This document shows positions 18,078-26,652 of a stretch of 63,175 bases of DNA, piece by piece. The stretch's first letter is position 1. Each line of letters starts with the position of its first letter. The notes under the pieces are model-generated. The model ran no database searches. It was not told where the DNA came from and saw only the letters and a program-made list of their open reading frames with translations. Both the position numbers and the translations under genes were made by a program. Origin of the DNA: Desulfovibrio sp. OH1186_COT-070 (GTDB lineage: Bacteria; Desulfobacterota; Desulfovibrionia; Desulfovibrionales; Desulfovibrionaceae); assembly GCF_003860215.1 (NCBI RefSeq), contig NZ_RQYH01000012.1:1-63175 (forward strand), in the 5' to 3' direction.

Positions 18078-19247
18078 ATGCTTGAAAAATTGCTCGAAGG
18101 GCCCAAAGCCTATTATGTGTGGCTGCTCTTTCTGCTCTGCCTTATCGCAGGGTGCGGCCTTGTGTACCTGGACCAGCTCCAGAACGGCCTCAGCGTCACC
18201 GGCCTGAGCCGCGATGTTTCCTGGGGGCTGTACATCTCGCAGTTCACCTACTTTGTGGGCGTTGCCGCTTCGGCCGTCATGCTGGTGCTGCCGACCTACT
18301 TTCACCACTACAAGAAATTCAAGCGCATGATCATCTTTGGCGAGTTCATGGCCGTGGCGGCCGTGGTCATGTGCGCCCTGTTCATCGTGGTGGACCTGGG
18401 CCAGCCCCAGCGCATGCTCAACGTCATGCTGCACCCCACGCCCAACTCAGTCATGTTTTATGACATGCTGGTGCTCATCGGCTATCTCGGCCTGAACATC
18501 ATCATCGGCTGGGTCACCCTGGAGGCCGAGCGCCACGAAGTGGCGCCGCCCAAATGGATCAAGCCCCTCATCTACATTTCCATTCTCTGGGCCTTTTCCA
18601 TCCACACGGTGACGGCCTTCCTGTACGCGGGCATCCCCGGCCGCCATTACTGGCTCACGGCCATCATGGCCGCCCGCTTCCTTTCTTCGGCCTTCTGCTC
18701 CGGTCCGGCCATCCTCCTGCTGCTCATGCTGGTGGTGCGCCGCTTCACCGGCTTTGACGTGGGCCGGGAGGCGGTCAAAACCCTGACCACCATCATTGTC
18801 TACGCCATGTGCATCAACGTGTTCTTCTATCTGCTGGAACTGTTCACCGCTTTCTACAGCGGCATTCCCGGCCATGAAGAACCCATCCGTCTGCTGTTCC
18901 TCGGCCATGACGGGCACCTGTTCTGGGTGGGCTACTGGATGTGGGCGGCAGTGATCATGGCCTTCGCATCGCTGGCCCTGCTTATCCCGCCGCAGTGGCG
19001 CACGCATCCCTGCATCATGCCCATCGCTCTGATCATGCTGGTGCTGGCGTCCTGGATTGACAAGGGCCTTGGCCTGCTCGTCGGCGGATTCACTCCCAAC
19101 ATGTTTGAAGCCATCACCCCCTACATGCCCACAGCCAAGGAAATCGCCGTGGCTCTGGGCGTTTACGCCGTGGGCGCTCTGGTGCTCTCCCTGCTCTGGC
19201 GGGTGGCCCTGGGCGTCAAAAAAGAGCTGAACGCCTATACCGAATGA
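18078..19247 (+). CDS. dsrP: DsrP, NrfD/PsrC-like integral membrane subunit
   Basis: The 389-residue, about ten-helix membrane protein of the NrfD family exchanges electrons between the quinone pool and DsrO. Typical NrfD features include the start with a short cytoplasmic segment, GLYISQFTYFVG, and DLGQPQRM after helix 3. It is the last gene of the operon; a strong terminator begins 24 nt after the stop. Confidence 0.95.
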   Translation: MLEKLLEGPKAYYVWLLFLLCLIAGCGLVYLDQLQNGLSVTGLSRDVSWGLYISQFTYFVGVAASAVMLVLPTYFHHYKKFKRMIIFGEFMAVAAVVMCALFIVVDLGQPQRMLNVMLHPTPNSVMFYDMLVLIGYLGLNIIIGWVTLEAERHEVAPPKWIKPLIYISILWAFSIHTVTAFLYAGIPGRHYWLTAIMAARFLSSAFCSGPAILLLLMLVVRRFTGFDVGREAVKTLTTIIVYAMCINVFFYLLELFTAFYSGIPGHEEPIRLLFLGHDGHLFWVGYWMWAAVIMAFASLALLIPPQWRTHPCIMPIALIMLVLASWIDKGLGLLVGGFTPNMFEAITPYMPTAKEIAVALGVYAVGALVLSLLWRVALGVKKELNAYTE

Positions 19248-19270
19248 AAGGCGCAAGCGCAGTAACACAT

Positions 19271-19303
19271 ACGGCCGACTCCCGTACGGGGGTCGGCCGT
19301 TTT
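19271..19303 (+). terminator. Strong terminator of the dsr operon
   Basis: ACGGCCGAC (19271-19279) pairs perfectly with GTCGGCCGT (19292-19300); the loop itself can pair as CCC-GTAC-GGG, and TTT follows. It could work on both strands. Confidence 0.88.
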
Positions 19304-19395
19304 GCGTCACGGGCAGGTTTGCCATATTTCGGCGCGGCCAAGGGGGCATCAGCACTGCTCAAAAAGAATATGCTGGTAGACATTTTTGTCCGCCC

Positions 19396-19410
19396 TTGTA
19401 CATGTAACAA
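19396..19410. promoter_or_regulatory. Candidate autoregulatory operator of the toxin-antitoxin pair
   Basis: The near-palindrome TTGTACATGTAACAA ends 15 nt before the antitoxin ATG. Its core ACATGTA recurs just inside the gene (CACATGTACT, 19431-19440). Antitoxins of this kind usually bind such sites in their own promoter; that they do so here is inference. Confidence 0.35.
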
Positions 19411-19425
19411 AAAGGAAAGACGGCA

Positions 19426-19638
19426 ATGCCCACATGTACTTCCGAAAGAGTGCAAAAGCACCGGGCCAGTCTGCGCGCTGCGGGGCTCAGGCCGGTACAG
19501 ATCTGGGTTCCGGATACCCGGAAGAAGGGCTTTGCCGAAGAATGCCGCCAGAGCCTGCTTTTGCTCCATGATGCCCACGAAGCAGAACTACTGAAATGGA
19601 TTGAAGAAACTTCTGCCCGTGAAGGATGGACTTCGTGA
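19426..19638 (+). CDS. MazE-like antitoxin (DUF3018 type)
   Basis: The 70-residue protein has the pattern RVQKHRASLRAAGLRPVQIWVPDTR, typical of DUF3018/MazE-type antitoxins that neutralise a MazF-like RNase, followed by an acidic tail (EAELLKWIEE) expected to contact the toxin. AAGGA lies 7 nt upstream of the ATG. The gene overlaps the toxin start. The pair lies directly after the dsr terminator and before a TetR gene, a spot open to gene gain. Confidence 0.85.
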   Translation: MPTCTSERVQKHRASLRAAGLRPVQIWVPDTRKKGFAEECRQSLLLLHDAHEAELLKWIEETSAREGWTS

Positions 19639-20192
19639 AGCGTGGGGATATTGTGGCCATTGTCCAGCCCGGAGCATACGAACCCCGGCCAGCGCTGGTC
19701 ATCCAGTCGGACCTGTTTCATGTGCATCCTTCGGTAACCATTCTTCCCCTGACCAGCACGTTACGGGAAGCACCCCTTTTTCGGCTCCGTGTCGAACCAT
19801 CTCCCCAGAATGGCCTGCGTGTCACCTCGGAGATCATGATAGACAAGGCGACCGCCGTTCCCCGTGAAAAGGCGGGCGAGATTTTTGGACAGTTGGAGGA
19901 AGAACGTCTGCGCGAGACAGAACGCCTTTTGCTGTATGGCTGGGTATTGCCTGAATCCTGCGGGAGTTTCCCCGCACAGCGTTTGTGCCTGCGGCTCCCT
20001 CCCAAAGGTCAAAAGGTGACTGCGCGGGAGTTTTTTAGGATGCCCATAAGAAATAAAGCCTATAAATTCATACTGTTAATTAAACTATCTTGTCGGGCAA
20101 AATATGAATCGCGTATTGCGCCACCTTCTCAAGTTGTGATTGAGATAAGCCGTCACGGGCTTGAATGGACAAACCCTCCAACATGGCATTGA
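19635..20192 (+). CDS. MazF/PemK-type toxin with frameshifted C-terminus
   Basis: MazF toxins are sequence-specific mRNA interferases. The first 95 or so residues (KRGDIVAIV, EPRPALVIQSD, ILPLTSTL, SEIMIDKATAVP) fit the family. I choose GTG 19635: AAGGA lies 8 nt upstream and it makes a GTGA overlap with the antitoxin stop, whereas ATG 19626 sits on the ribosome site itself. Family members are about 105-115 residues and end in a sequence like LAVFLGIA; here FAVWLGIA and a TGA (19952-19954) are found in another frame, so one base appears lost in the CCTTTT run at about 19926-19930. The actual frame runs on for about 77 unrelated residues and overlaps the convergent TetR gene. Confidence 0.7.
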   Translation: MKRGDIVAIVQPGAYEPRPALVIQSDLFHVHPSVTILPLTSTLREAPLFRLRVEPSPQNGLRVTSEIMIDKATAVPREKAGEIFGQLEEERLRETERLLLYGWVLPESCGSFPAQRLCLRLPPKGQKVTAREFFRMPIRNKAYKFILLIKLSCRAKYESRIAPPSQVVIEISRHGLEWTNPPTWH

Positions 20193-20712
20193 ATGCCCCG
20201 GCCATTGAGGCTACGTCCGTATCTTGAGGCAGTTGGCCGTCCTCGATTCCCTGTCGGATTCTGGCTGCGAACATATCCTTGGTGGCGAGACGAAGTTGCC
20301 GGATGGCATCAGCAATTTCCTGGGCATCTTCCGAAATATTGACGGCTGCGAGTACAACCATGCAGCCGCATGGGGTATCGGGGGACAAAAGAATCCGGGC
20401 TGATTCAGCGAAAAAATCGCCTATGGCTTTGTAAATGTCGGGTTCCGCCATGAACTTTTTCCCAGGCGCATCCCAATACGTTTCCTCATAAAAGGTGGCT
20501 GCCTCCAGAAACAGCTTGGCTTTGTTGCCAAAGGTTGCGTACAGGCTGGGCGCATTGATTCCCATGGCTTTGCACAATTCGGAAATGGACGCAGGCTCAT
20601 AGCCGCGCTGCCAGAAAACTTCCAGAGCTGCAAAAAGGGCTTTATCCCGGTCAAAACAGCGCGGACGGCCTTTGCTGCGAATATTTTTTGGAGTTTTTTT
20701 TGTGTTTGGCAT
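20080..20712 (-). CDS. TetR/AcrR family transcriptional regulator
   Basis: The 210-residue protein has an N-terminal helix-turn-helix (residues about 25-65: ALEVFWQRGYEPASISELCKA, then GINAPSLYATFGNKAKLF) and a larger ligand-binding C-terminal part with PCGCMVVLAAVN, common in TetR regulators of efflux or redox genes. No obvious target gene is adjacent; the closest plus-strand gene starts 377 nt away. The last 113 nt run antisense to the toxin extension. Confidence 0.88.
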   Translation of the reverse strand: MPNTKKTPKNIRSKGRPRCFDRDKALFAALEVFWQRGYEPASISELCKAMGINAPSLYATFGNKAKLFLEAATFYEETYWDAPGKKFMAEPDIYKAIGDFFAESARILLSPDTPCGCMVVLAAVNISEDAQEIADAIRQLRLATKDMFAARIRQGIEDGQLPQDTDVASMAGAFNAMLEGLSIQARDGLSQSQLEKVAQYAIHILPDKIV

Positions 20713-20763
20713 GGCAACTTGTCAAATAGAAGAAATGGGCATAACCATCGCCCTGCTCTTCTA

Positions 20764-20784
20764 GCAGATTTTTGTAGCATCTGC
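20764..20784. promoter_or_regulatory. Candidate TetR-family operator
   Basis: GCAGAT (20764-20769) and ATCTGC (20779-20784) form an inverted repeat with a 9-nt centre, 52 bp upstream of the TetR start codon. Size and position suit a TetR-family operator; unproven. Confidence 0.35.
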
Positions 20785-21002
20785 CACAAAATTATGCGCT
20801 CCGGGACATCAGTTTGGGGAGAAACCTTGCCCCTCATGATGGCTTTGAAGCGTCCTGGCCGGGCAGTCCGTGACCGATTCGGCACAAGCCGCACTGTCAC
20901 GCTCATATATATCGAAAACCGGCTGTTCGGCAGCCCCCAAACAGGGCACACATCAGAAAAAGAACGGGAAAAGAGCAGGAAACTCTCCCCGGAAAACCGG
21001 GC

Positions 21003-21032
21003 TTGACTTGAAACCTCGCTCACAGGCATACT
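21003..21032 (+). promoter_or_regulatory. Candidate promoter for the HD-domain gene and rlmN
   Basis: TTGACT (21003-21008), 18-nt spacer and CATACT (21027-21032), 56 nt before the next start codon. Confidence 0.45.
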
Positions 21033-21088
21033 TACAGGATACAGGGCATTTTTTTCACAAAATGCCCCGCCATCCCCGCAAGGAGCCC

Positions 21089-22423
21089 ATGATGCACCAA
21101 GCTCTCAAAGACGCCATATCCATCTGCAAGACCCTGCTGCGCAACGGCTATGACGCCCATGTCATCAACGCTCCCCTGCAAAACACCCTTCTGCACAGAA
21201 ACACGCAGGCGGCGGTGGACATTGCCTGCGAGCCGGACCTGGAAACCCTGGTGCGCCTGTTTCCCAAGGCAGCTCCCGTTCCGGGCCAGCGCGCCCTGGC
21301 CGTGATGGAGGAAGGAGGAGTTCTCTTCTACTTCTACCCTCTGGAAGTGGCTGCCGCCGGGCACCCCGAACTGGCCCTGCTGCGCATCACGCCGGGCATC
21401 ATTGACCGCCTGCGCCCCGAAGAACGCTGCAAACTGCGCCTCACGGGCTTTGGCAGCCCCGAGACCAGCGGCGACGCCTACGAAGGTTTTGAAGATGTGC
21501 AGGGCGGGGCCATCTGTCTCACGGGCCTGCCCGACGAAACCCTGCGCCACGACTACCTGCTGGCCGTGCGGGCCTTGCGTTTCGCGGCCAATTTTGATCT
21601 GCCCATTGAGCCCAATACCTGGCTGGCCATTGTTCGCGCCTCGTCCCGCGTGCTGGACTATGTGCCCGGCACGGACATCATGGACGAATGGCGCAAGGTG
21701 GCCGCAGAGTCCATGCACCGCTTCGTACGCCTTTTGTACGATGCCCACATTCTGCAAGGGCTTATTCCCGAAGTGGCTGCTCTGGCCTGTCTGACCCAGA
21801 TGCGCAACAAGGAAGGCGAAACGGAAAACGTCTTCGAGCACACCCTGCAATGCATGCGCCACTATCCGGAAGAGGACTTCCACTACGACTGGCTGGGAAC
21901 CATGGCCATGCTCTTTCATGACGTGGGCAAACTGTATACCGGCGAATTTTTTGACGGCCAGTGGACCTACTACCAGCACCACCGTGTGGGGGCCAAGGTC
22001 ACGCGCAAGATCCTGCGCCGCCTGCACTTCGCCCAGGAAGACATTGATCTGCTCTGCCACCTTGTCCGCCATCACATGCGCTTCCACTTCATGATGACCG
22101 ACAGGGGCATCCGCCGTTTCAAGGCCCTGGACGATTATCCGCGCCTGATCGCCATGGCCCGCGCGGACCTCAAGGCCCGCAACGGTATCCTGACCTCGTT
22201 CAACCACAACATGAAGTACCTGGGCCGTGCAGAAATGCCCGAACAGATGCTGGAGCCGCTCCTCAACGGCAACGAGATCATGCGGGAAACCAGCCTCACC
22301 CCCGGCCCTGCGGTGGGCGTGATCCGCGATGCGCTTTTGCAGGCCCAGATCGCGGGCGAAGTCACCGATGTGGAATCCGCCGCGCGCTTTGTACGGGAGT
22401 ACGCCCGCAAGTCCGTGGGGTAG
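21089..22423 (+). CDS. CCA-adding-enzyme-like protein with HD domain and degenerate nucleotidyltransferase motif
   Basis: The 444-residue protein aligns in outline with tRNA nucleotidyltransferase/poly(A) polymerase: an N-terminal half, the linker RHDYLLAVRALRFAANFDLPIEPNTW (a clear poly(A)-polymerase-family segment), and an HD phosphohydrolase domain with AMLFHDVGKLYTG. The N-terminal catalytic signature is missing: where GGxVRD and DxD should stand it reads HVINAPLQNTLLHRNTQAAV. It is therefore probably not an active nucleotidyltransferase, and may act as an HD phosphatase/phosphodiesterase. AAGGAG lies upstream; ATG 21092, three bases on, has better spacing and is equally possible. rlmN follows after 19 nt. 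Confidence 0.7.
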   Translation: MMHQALKDAISICKTLLRNGYDAHVINAPLQNTLLHRNTQAAVDIACEPDLETLVRLFPKAAPVPGQRALAVMEEGGVLFYFYPLEVAAAGHPELALLRITPGIIDRLRPEERCKLRLTGFGSPETSGDAYEGFEDVQGGAICLTGLPDETLRHDYLLAVRALRFAANFDLPIEPNTWLAIVRASSRVLDYVPGTDIMDEWRKVAAESMHRFVRLLYDAHILQGLIPEVAALACLTQMRNKEGETENVFEHTLQCMRHYPEEDFHYDWLGTMAMLFHDVGKLYTGEFFDGQWTYYQHHRVGAKVTRKILRRLHFAQEDIDLLCHLVRHHMRFHFMMTDRGIRRFKALDDYPRLIAMARADLKARNGILTSFNHNMKYLGRAEMPEQMLEPLLNGNEIMRETSLTPGPAVGVIRDALLQAQIAGEVTDVESAARFVREYARKSVG

Positions 22424-22442
22424 GCGGCGCGGCGGCAGGCCC

Positions 22443-23522
22443 ATGACCAACCTTCTTGACCTGACCCTGCCCGAGCTGGAAGCCTGGCTGCGGGATCATC
22501 TGGGCGAGCCGGGATTCCGCGCGGTGCAGATCTGGCAGTGGATGTGGCAGAAGCTGGCCCGCGATTTCACGGAAATGACCAATGTTTCCCGCGCCTGCCG
22601 TGAGCGCCTCGCTGGTCTTGCGCGCATTGTCTGGCCCGAGGTGGAGTCTGTTGCAGAAAGCAGGGACGGCACCACCAAGTTCCTCCTGCGGCTGGAAGAC
22701 GGGGCGCTGGTGGAAACCGTGCTCATCCCCTCGGATTCGCGCGAGGGCGTCCGGCGTTGGACGCAATGCCTGTCCTCCCAGGTGGGGTGCGCCATGGGCT
22801 GCACCTTCTGCGCCACCGGGCAGGCGGGATTCGAGCGCCAGATGAGCATGGCGGAAATTCTGGGGCAGATTCTGGTGGCCCGCAAACATCTGGGCGATGC
22901 CCGGCCGGACAGGCCCGTGCTGCGCAATCTGGTTTTCATGGGCATGGGCGAGCCGCTGCTCAACCTGCGGCAGGTCATGCGCTCTCTGGAATGCCTGAAC
23001 AACGACAAGGGCCTGAACTTTTCCCCCCGCCGCATCACCGTTTCCACCTGCGGCATCGAAAAAGGTCTGCAAGAACTGGGCGAAAGCGGCCTGGCCTATC
23101 TGGCTGTTTCTCTGCACGCCCCCACCCAGCAACTGCGCGAGCGCATCATGCCCAAGGCGGCCCGCTGGCCGCTGGACGATCTGGTGCGCGCCCTCAAATC
23201 CTACCCCCTCAAGACGCGGGAGCGCATCACCCTCGAATACCTGCTGCTGGGCGGGGTCAACGACGGCCCGGAACAGGCTAGAGATTTGGCAAAACTGGTG
23301 GCCGACCTGAAGGGCAAGCTCAACCTCATTGTCTACAATCCCACTGACGGCGCGCCCTATGCGGCTCCTGACGAGGAGCGCATCCTGGCCTTCGAGCAGT
23401 ATCTCTGGAAGCGCCGCATCACGGCTATTGTGCGCAAAAGCAAGGGGCAGGACATTTCCGCCGCCTGCGGCCAGCTCAAGGCCGCACGCACGTCCGGGGT
23501 TCCCGCGCCCGCCGGGCCGTAA
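22443..23522 (+). CDS. rlmN: Dual-specificity 23S rRNA/tRNA adenine-C2 methyltransferase
   Basis: Radical SAM enzyme that methylates A2503 of 23S rRNA and A37 of some tRNAs. The 359-residue protein has the SAM cluster CAMGCTFC, the catalytic cysteine before it (QCLSSQVGC), FMGMGEPLLN, and the second catalytic cysteine near the end (DISAACGQL). The start MTNLLDLTLPELEAWL at 22443 matches the family; the ribosome site is weak, so it may depend on translation from the upstream HD gene. Confidence 0.95.
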   Translation: MTNLLDLTLPELEAWLRDHLGEPGFRAVQIWQWMWQKLARDFTEMTNVSRACRERLAGLARIVWPEVESVAESRDGTTKFLLRLEDGALVETVLIPSDSREGVRRWTQCLSSQVGCAMGCTFCATGQAGFERQMSMAEILGQILVARKHLGDARPDRPVLRNLVFMGMGEPLLNLRQVMRSLECLNNDKGLNFSPRRITVSTCGIEKGLQELGESGLAYLAVSLHAPTQQLRERIMPKAARWPLDDLVRALKSYPLKTRERITLEYLLLGGVNDGPEQARDLAKLVADLKGKLNLIVYNPTDGAPYAAPDEERILAFEQYLWKRRITAIVRKSKGQDISAACGQLKAARTSGVPAPAGP

Positions 23523-23585
23523 GCCGCGCCCTGCCCGGAACGCGCGCGGCTTGACGAATGCGCGGACGGCGCATACTCTCCGGGC

Positions 23586-24086
23586 ATGTTCAGCCTCGTA
23601 ACCTATGTTTCCCTGATTGTCGGCGTCAACTACGCCTTTGCCGTCACGCCGCTGGTGGAACTGCCCAACGGCGAAATGTGGCCGCCAGTTTCCCTGCTGG
23701 TGGGTTTCATTTTTGTGGTGCGCGACTTTGCCCAGCGCCGCGTGGGGCATCATGTGCTCTGGGCCATGCTGGCGGGCTGCGTGGTGAGCTGGCATATGGC
23801 CAGCCCCCAACTGGCGCTGGCCAGCGCCGCGGCCTTTGCCGTGGGCGAACTGGCGGACTGGGCCCTGTATACCTTTACCCGGCGCAGCTTTTCCCAACGC
23901 ATCCTTTTGTCGAGTCTGGCGGGCGCGCCTCTGGACAGCATTGTCTTTCTGTCTGTCATCGGGCTGGCCTCGCCCTGGTCTGTCCTGACCATGAGCCTGA
24001 GCAAGACAGCGGGCGCGCTGCTGGTTTTCTGGCTGGTGCGCCGCCGGGAAATGCGGCCGCAGGCTCTGGGCCGCCAGAGCGTGTAG
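23586..24086 (+). CDS. yhhQ: Queuosine-precursor transporter (YhhQ/VUT family)
   Basis: The 166-residue protein has about five to six membrane helices and family features such as WPPVSLLVGFIFVVRDFAQRRVG, AFAVGELADWALYTFTRR and GAPLDSIVFL. YhhQ proteins import preQ0/preQ1 or queuine. It is convergent with tgt, whose enzyme inserts the same precursor into tRNA, so the context agrees. No strong ribosome site before the ATG. Confidence 0.82.
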   Translation: MFSLVTYVSLIVGVNYAFAVTPLVELPNGEMWPPVSLLVGFIFVVRDFAQRRVGHHVLWAMLAGCVVSWHMASPQLALASAAAFAVGELADWALYTFTRRSFSQRILLSSLAGAPLDSIVFLSVIGLASPWSVLTMSLSKTAGALLVFWLVRRREMRPQALGRQSV

Positions 24087-24108
24087 CGGCTTCGGATCCG
24101 GCGCGCCG

Positions 24109-25239
24109 TCAGGCGGTACCGGCAGCTTCTTCGGGATACAGGGCCGCAATGCCCGCCGCAAAAGCGTTGTAGCGTCCTTCCACAATGGCCTTGCGGGCCT
24201 CGCGCACCAGATGGAGATAATAGGTCAGGTTGTGCAGGGAATTGAGCCGGCAGGAGAGCAGTTCCCGGCTCACATACAGATGCCGCAGATAGGCCCGCGA
24301 AAAGTTGCGACAGGCATAGCAGGAGCAGCAGGGATCCAGCGGGCCGTCGTCCTCCGCATACTGGCGGCGCTTGATGTTGACCTTGCCCAGCGACGTATAG
24401 AGCGTGCCGTTGCGCGCGTTGCGGGTGGGCAAAACGCAGTCGAACATGTCCACTCCGGCCCCGATGCCCGTGACGATATCCAGTGGCGTGCCCACGCCCA
24501 TGAGATAGCGGGCCTTGCCCCAGGGCAGGAGGGGGGCCGTGTGCCCCAGCATATCGTACATCTGGCTCTTGGGCTCCCCTACAGAAAGCCCGCCGATGGC
24601 CAGACCGTCAAAATCCATACCGCAGATTTCCTCTGTGGACTGCGCCCGCAAGTCCTTGTAAAAACCGCCCTGCACAATACCGAAAAGCAGATTGTGCGCC
24701 GTGCCTGCGGGATACGCCTCCCGCGCTCTCGCGGCCCAGCGTGTGGTCAGGGCCAGAGACTTGCGGGTATAGGCATGGTCCGCGCCGTACGGAACGCATT
24801 CGTCCAGCACCATCATGATGTCGGAGTTCAGGTTGCGCTGGATTTCCAGCACTTTTTCGGGCGTGAACAAATGCCGCGAGCCGTCAAGGTGCGAGCGGAA
24901 CTCCACCCCCTCCTCACGGATTTTGCGCAGGGAACTCAAACTGAAAACCTGAAAGCCGCCGCTGTCGGTCAAAATGGCGCCGGGCCAGGAGGCAAAGGCG
25001 TGCAGCCCGCCGCGCCGCGCCACAAGGGCGTCGCCGGGGCGCAGATAGAGATGGTAGGTATTGCCCAGAATAACGGGCGCGCCGATGGCCAGCAGGTCGT
25101 CGGGAGCCAGAGCCTTGACCGAACCTACCGTGCCCACGGGCATGAATACGGGGGTGGGGACGATGCCGTGGGCTGTGCGCAGCAAGCCCGCGCGGGCATT
25201 GCCGTCGCTGTGCTCCAGGGTAAAAACGGGTGTCGTCAT
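24109..25239 (-). CDS. tgt: Queuine tRNA-ribosyltransferase
   Basis: Exchanges guanine-34 for preQ1 in tRNAs with GUN anticodons. The 376-residue protein has catalytic aspartates in [11 protein letters not shown] and [13 protein letters not shown], substrate loop GIVQGGFY, and the zinc site [24 protein letters not shown] 25239 ([13 protein letters not shown]) is the family start; the frame is open upstream to 25365 but without similarity. Confidence 0.96.
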   Translation of the reverse strand: MTTPVFTLEHSDGNARAGLLRTAHGIVPTPVFMPVGTVGSVKALAPDDLLAIGAPVILGNTYHLYLRPGDALVARRGGLHAFASWPGAILTDSGGFQVFSLSSLRKIREEGVEFRSHLDGSRHLFTPEKVLEIQRNLNSDIMMVLDECVPYGADHAYTRKSLALTTRWAARAREAYPAGTAHNLLFGIVQGGFYKDLRAQSTEEICGMDFDGLAIGGLSVGEPKSQMYDMLGHTAPLLPWGKARYLMGVGTPLDIVTGIGAGVDMFDCVLPTRNARNGTLYTSLGKVNIKRRQYAEDDGPLDPCCSCYACRNFSRAYLRHLYVSRELLSCRLNSLHNLTYYLHLVREARKAIVEGRYNAFAAGIAALYPEEAAGTA

Positions 25240-25403
25240 GCGCCGTACACTATCCGCAAGGCGCTTGGGGCGCAAGCCCGCGAAAACGCGGCAAAGAGGC
25301 GCGCGGAGCGGAAATTTTTTTCGGGCGTTTTGCCCGTGCTCCAGTTGCGGGCTTGTGGCCCGCAAGGCATATTGCTATGCTTCGAGGCTTGGAGGAAGCC
25401 CCC

Positions 25404-26522
25404 ATGCATGCGAACATTTTCTCTCCGGCTCTCTGCCATGTGGATCTGGGGGCGGTGCGGCGCAATTTTTCCCGCCTGGGGGCGGCGTCAGCCATCATGC
25501 CCGTCATCAAGTCCGATGCGTACGGGCACGGGCTGATGCCCGTGGCCGATGCTCTGGCCCAAAGCGGCGCAGAGCGTTTTGCCGTGGGCACGGCAGCCGA
25601 GGGTCTGGCCCTGCGCGCCGGAGGCATCGGGCAGGAAATCCTGCTTCTGCTGGGCGCGCACGGCGCTGAAGAGTGGCAGGCTGCCGCAGGCAACAGGCTC
25701 ACTCCCCTTGTGGGCAGCTTCGAGGCCCTTGACGCGGCTGCCGCCGCATCTCCCGTCCGCGTGGCCGTCAAGTGCGAAACCGGCATGGGCCGCCTGGGCT
25801 TCCGGCGCGATGCCCTGCCCCTTCTGCTGGACAAATTGCGCCACATGCCGGGCGTCACGCCGGTCATGGTTCTCTCGCACCTTTCTTCTGCCGACATGCC
25901 GGAAGAAGACGCCCATACCCGCGAACAGATAGCGCGGTTTGAGCACATGAGCGCTGCCCTGCGGAGCGTTTTTCCGGGGATTTCGCGCTCGCTGGCCAAT
26001 TCGGCCGCAACCCTGGCGCTGCCCAAAGCCCGGTACGAAGTCTGCCGTCCCGGCCTTGCCCTCTACGGAGGCAACCCTTTTGCGGGCACAGACCGGGAAA
26101 ATCTGTGCCCCGACCTTGAGTGGGCCATGAGCGTCAGCGCCCCGGTGTTGGAGGTGCACAGCCTGGCCGCCGGAGAGAGCGTTTCGTACGGGCGCGCCTT
26201 CCGGGCAGACAGGCCCATGCTGGTGGCGGCAGTGGGCATCGGCTACGCCACGGGCTTTGCCCGTGCGCTTTCCAACCGCGCCGCAGTGCTGGTCAACGGT
26301 CGCCGCGCCCCGCAGGTGGGCAGGGTGTGCATGGGCATCCTCATGGTCGATGTGACCGATGCCGGCCCCGTGCAGCCGGGCGACAGGGCATGGCTGCTGG
26401 GCGGCCCCGCCGCCAAAGGGCAAAAGGCCGTGGACGCGCAGGAACTGGCCGGGCTTCTTGACACCATTCCCTATGAGGTGCTCTGCCTGATGGGCGTCAC
26501 CAACCGGCGCGTGTACGCATGA
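25404..26522 (+). CDS. alr: Alanine racemase
   Basis: PLP enzyme interconverting L- and D-alanine for peptidoglycan. The 372-residue protein has the PLP lysine in MPVIKSDAYGHG, the catalytic tyrosine in ESVSYGRAFRA, and VGRVCMGILMVDVT near the C-terminal domain (families usually have CMDQ here). GGAGG lies 8 nt upstream of ATG 25404. It is divergent from tgt, with 164 nt between the starts. Confidence 0.95.
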   Translation: MHANIFSPALCHVDLGAVRRNFSRLGAASAIMPVIKSDAYGHGLMPVADALAQSGAERFAVGTAAEGLALRAGGIGQEILLLLGAHGAEEWQAAAGNRLTPLVGSFEALDAAAAASPVRVAVKCETGMGRLGFRRDALPLLLDKLRHMPGVTPVMVLSHLSSADMPEEDAHTREQIARFEHMSAALRSVFPGISRSLANSAATLALPKARYEVCRPGLALYGGNPFAGTDRENLCPDLEWAMSVSAPVLEVHSLAAGESVSYGRAFRADRPMLVAAVGIGYATGFARALSNRAAVLVNGRRAPQVGRVCMGILMVDVTDAGPVQPGDRAWLLGGPAAKGQKAVDAQELAGLLDTIPYEVLCLMGVTNRRVYA

Positions 26523-26567
26523 TTTCCAAGCAGGAGGATGCGCCTCCCTCTGCCCCGAAAACACGCC

Positions 26568-26596
26568 TTGACAGCCCCTTGGCGGGCGTGTATAGA
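26568..26596 (+). promoter_or_regulatory. Strong sigma-70 promoter of the rpsF operon
   Basis: A consensus TTGACA (26568-26573), 17-nt spacer and TATAGA (26591-26596), about 57 nt before the rpsF start. Confidence 0.8.
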
Positions 26597-26610
26597 GGTG
26601 AGTCCTTGCT

Positions 26611-26626
26611 CACGCCAGAGGGCGTG
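26611..26626 (+). promoter_or_regulatory. Hairpin in the rpsF leader
   Basis: CACGCC-AGAG-GGCGTG forms a perfect 6-bp stem in the short leader between the promoter and rpsF. Many bacteria have an S6:S18-binding leader that represses this operon; the CCG bulge of that motif is not evident here, so the role is uncertain. Confidence 0.4.
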
Positions 26627-26652
26627 GGCTGTCAATCCAGAAGGAGAATCCC

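Larger units (their letters stand above)
20713..21088. other. 376-nt intergenic region with regulator site
   Basis: Lies between the divergent TetR gene and the HD-domain gene. It contains the GCAGAT inverted repeat and a candidate promoter described separately. Small plus-strand frames here have no family resemblance; I see no RNA gene. Confidence 0.4.

Noticed and set aside
24211..25536. A long plus-strand frame antisense to tgt
   Set aside because: Shadow of tgt; composition biased to G, A, Q and H as expected for antisense of a high-GC gene.
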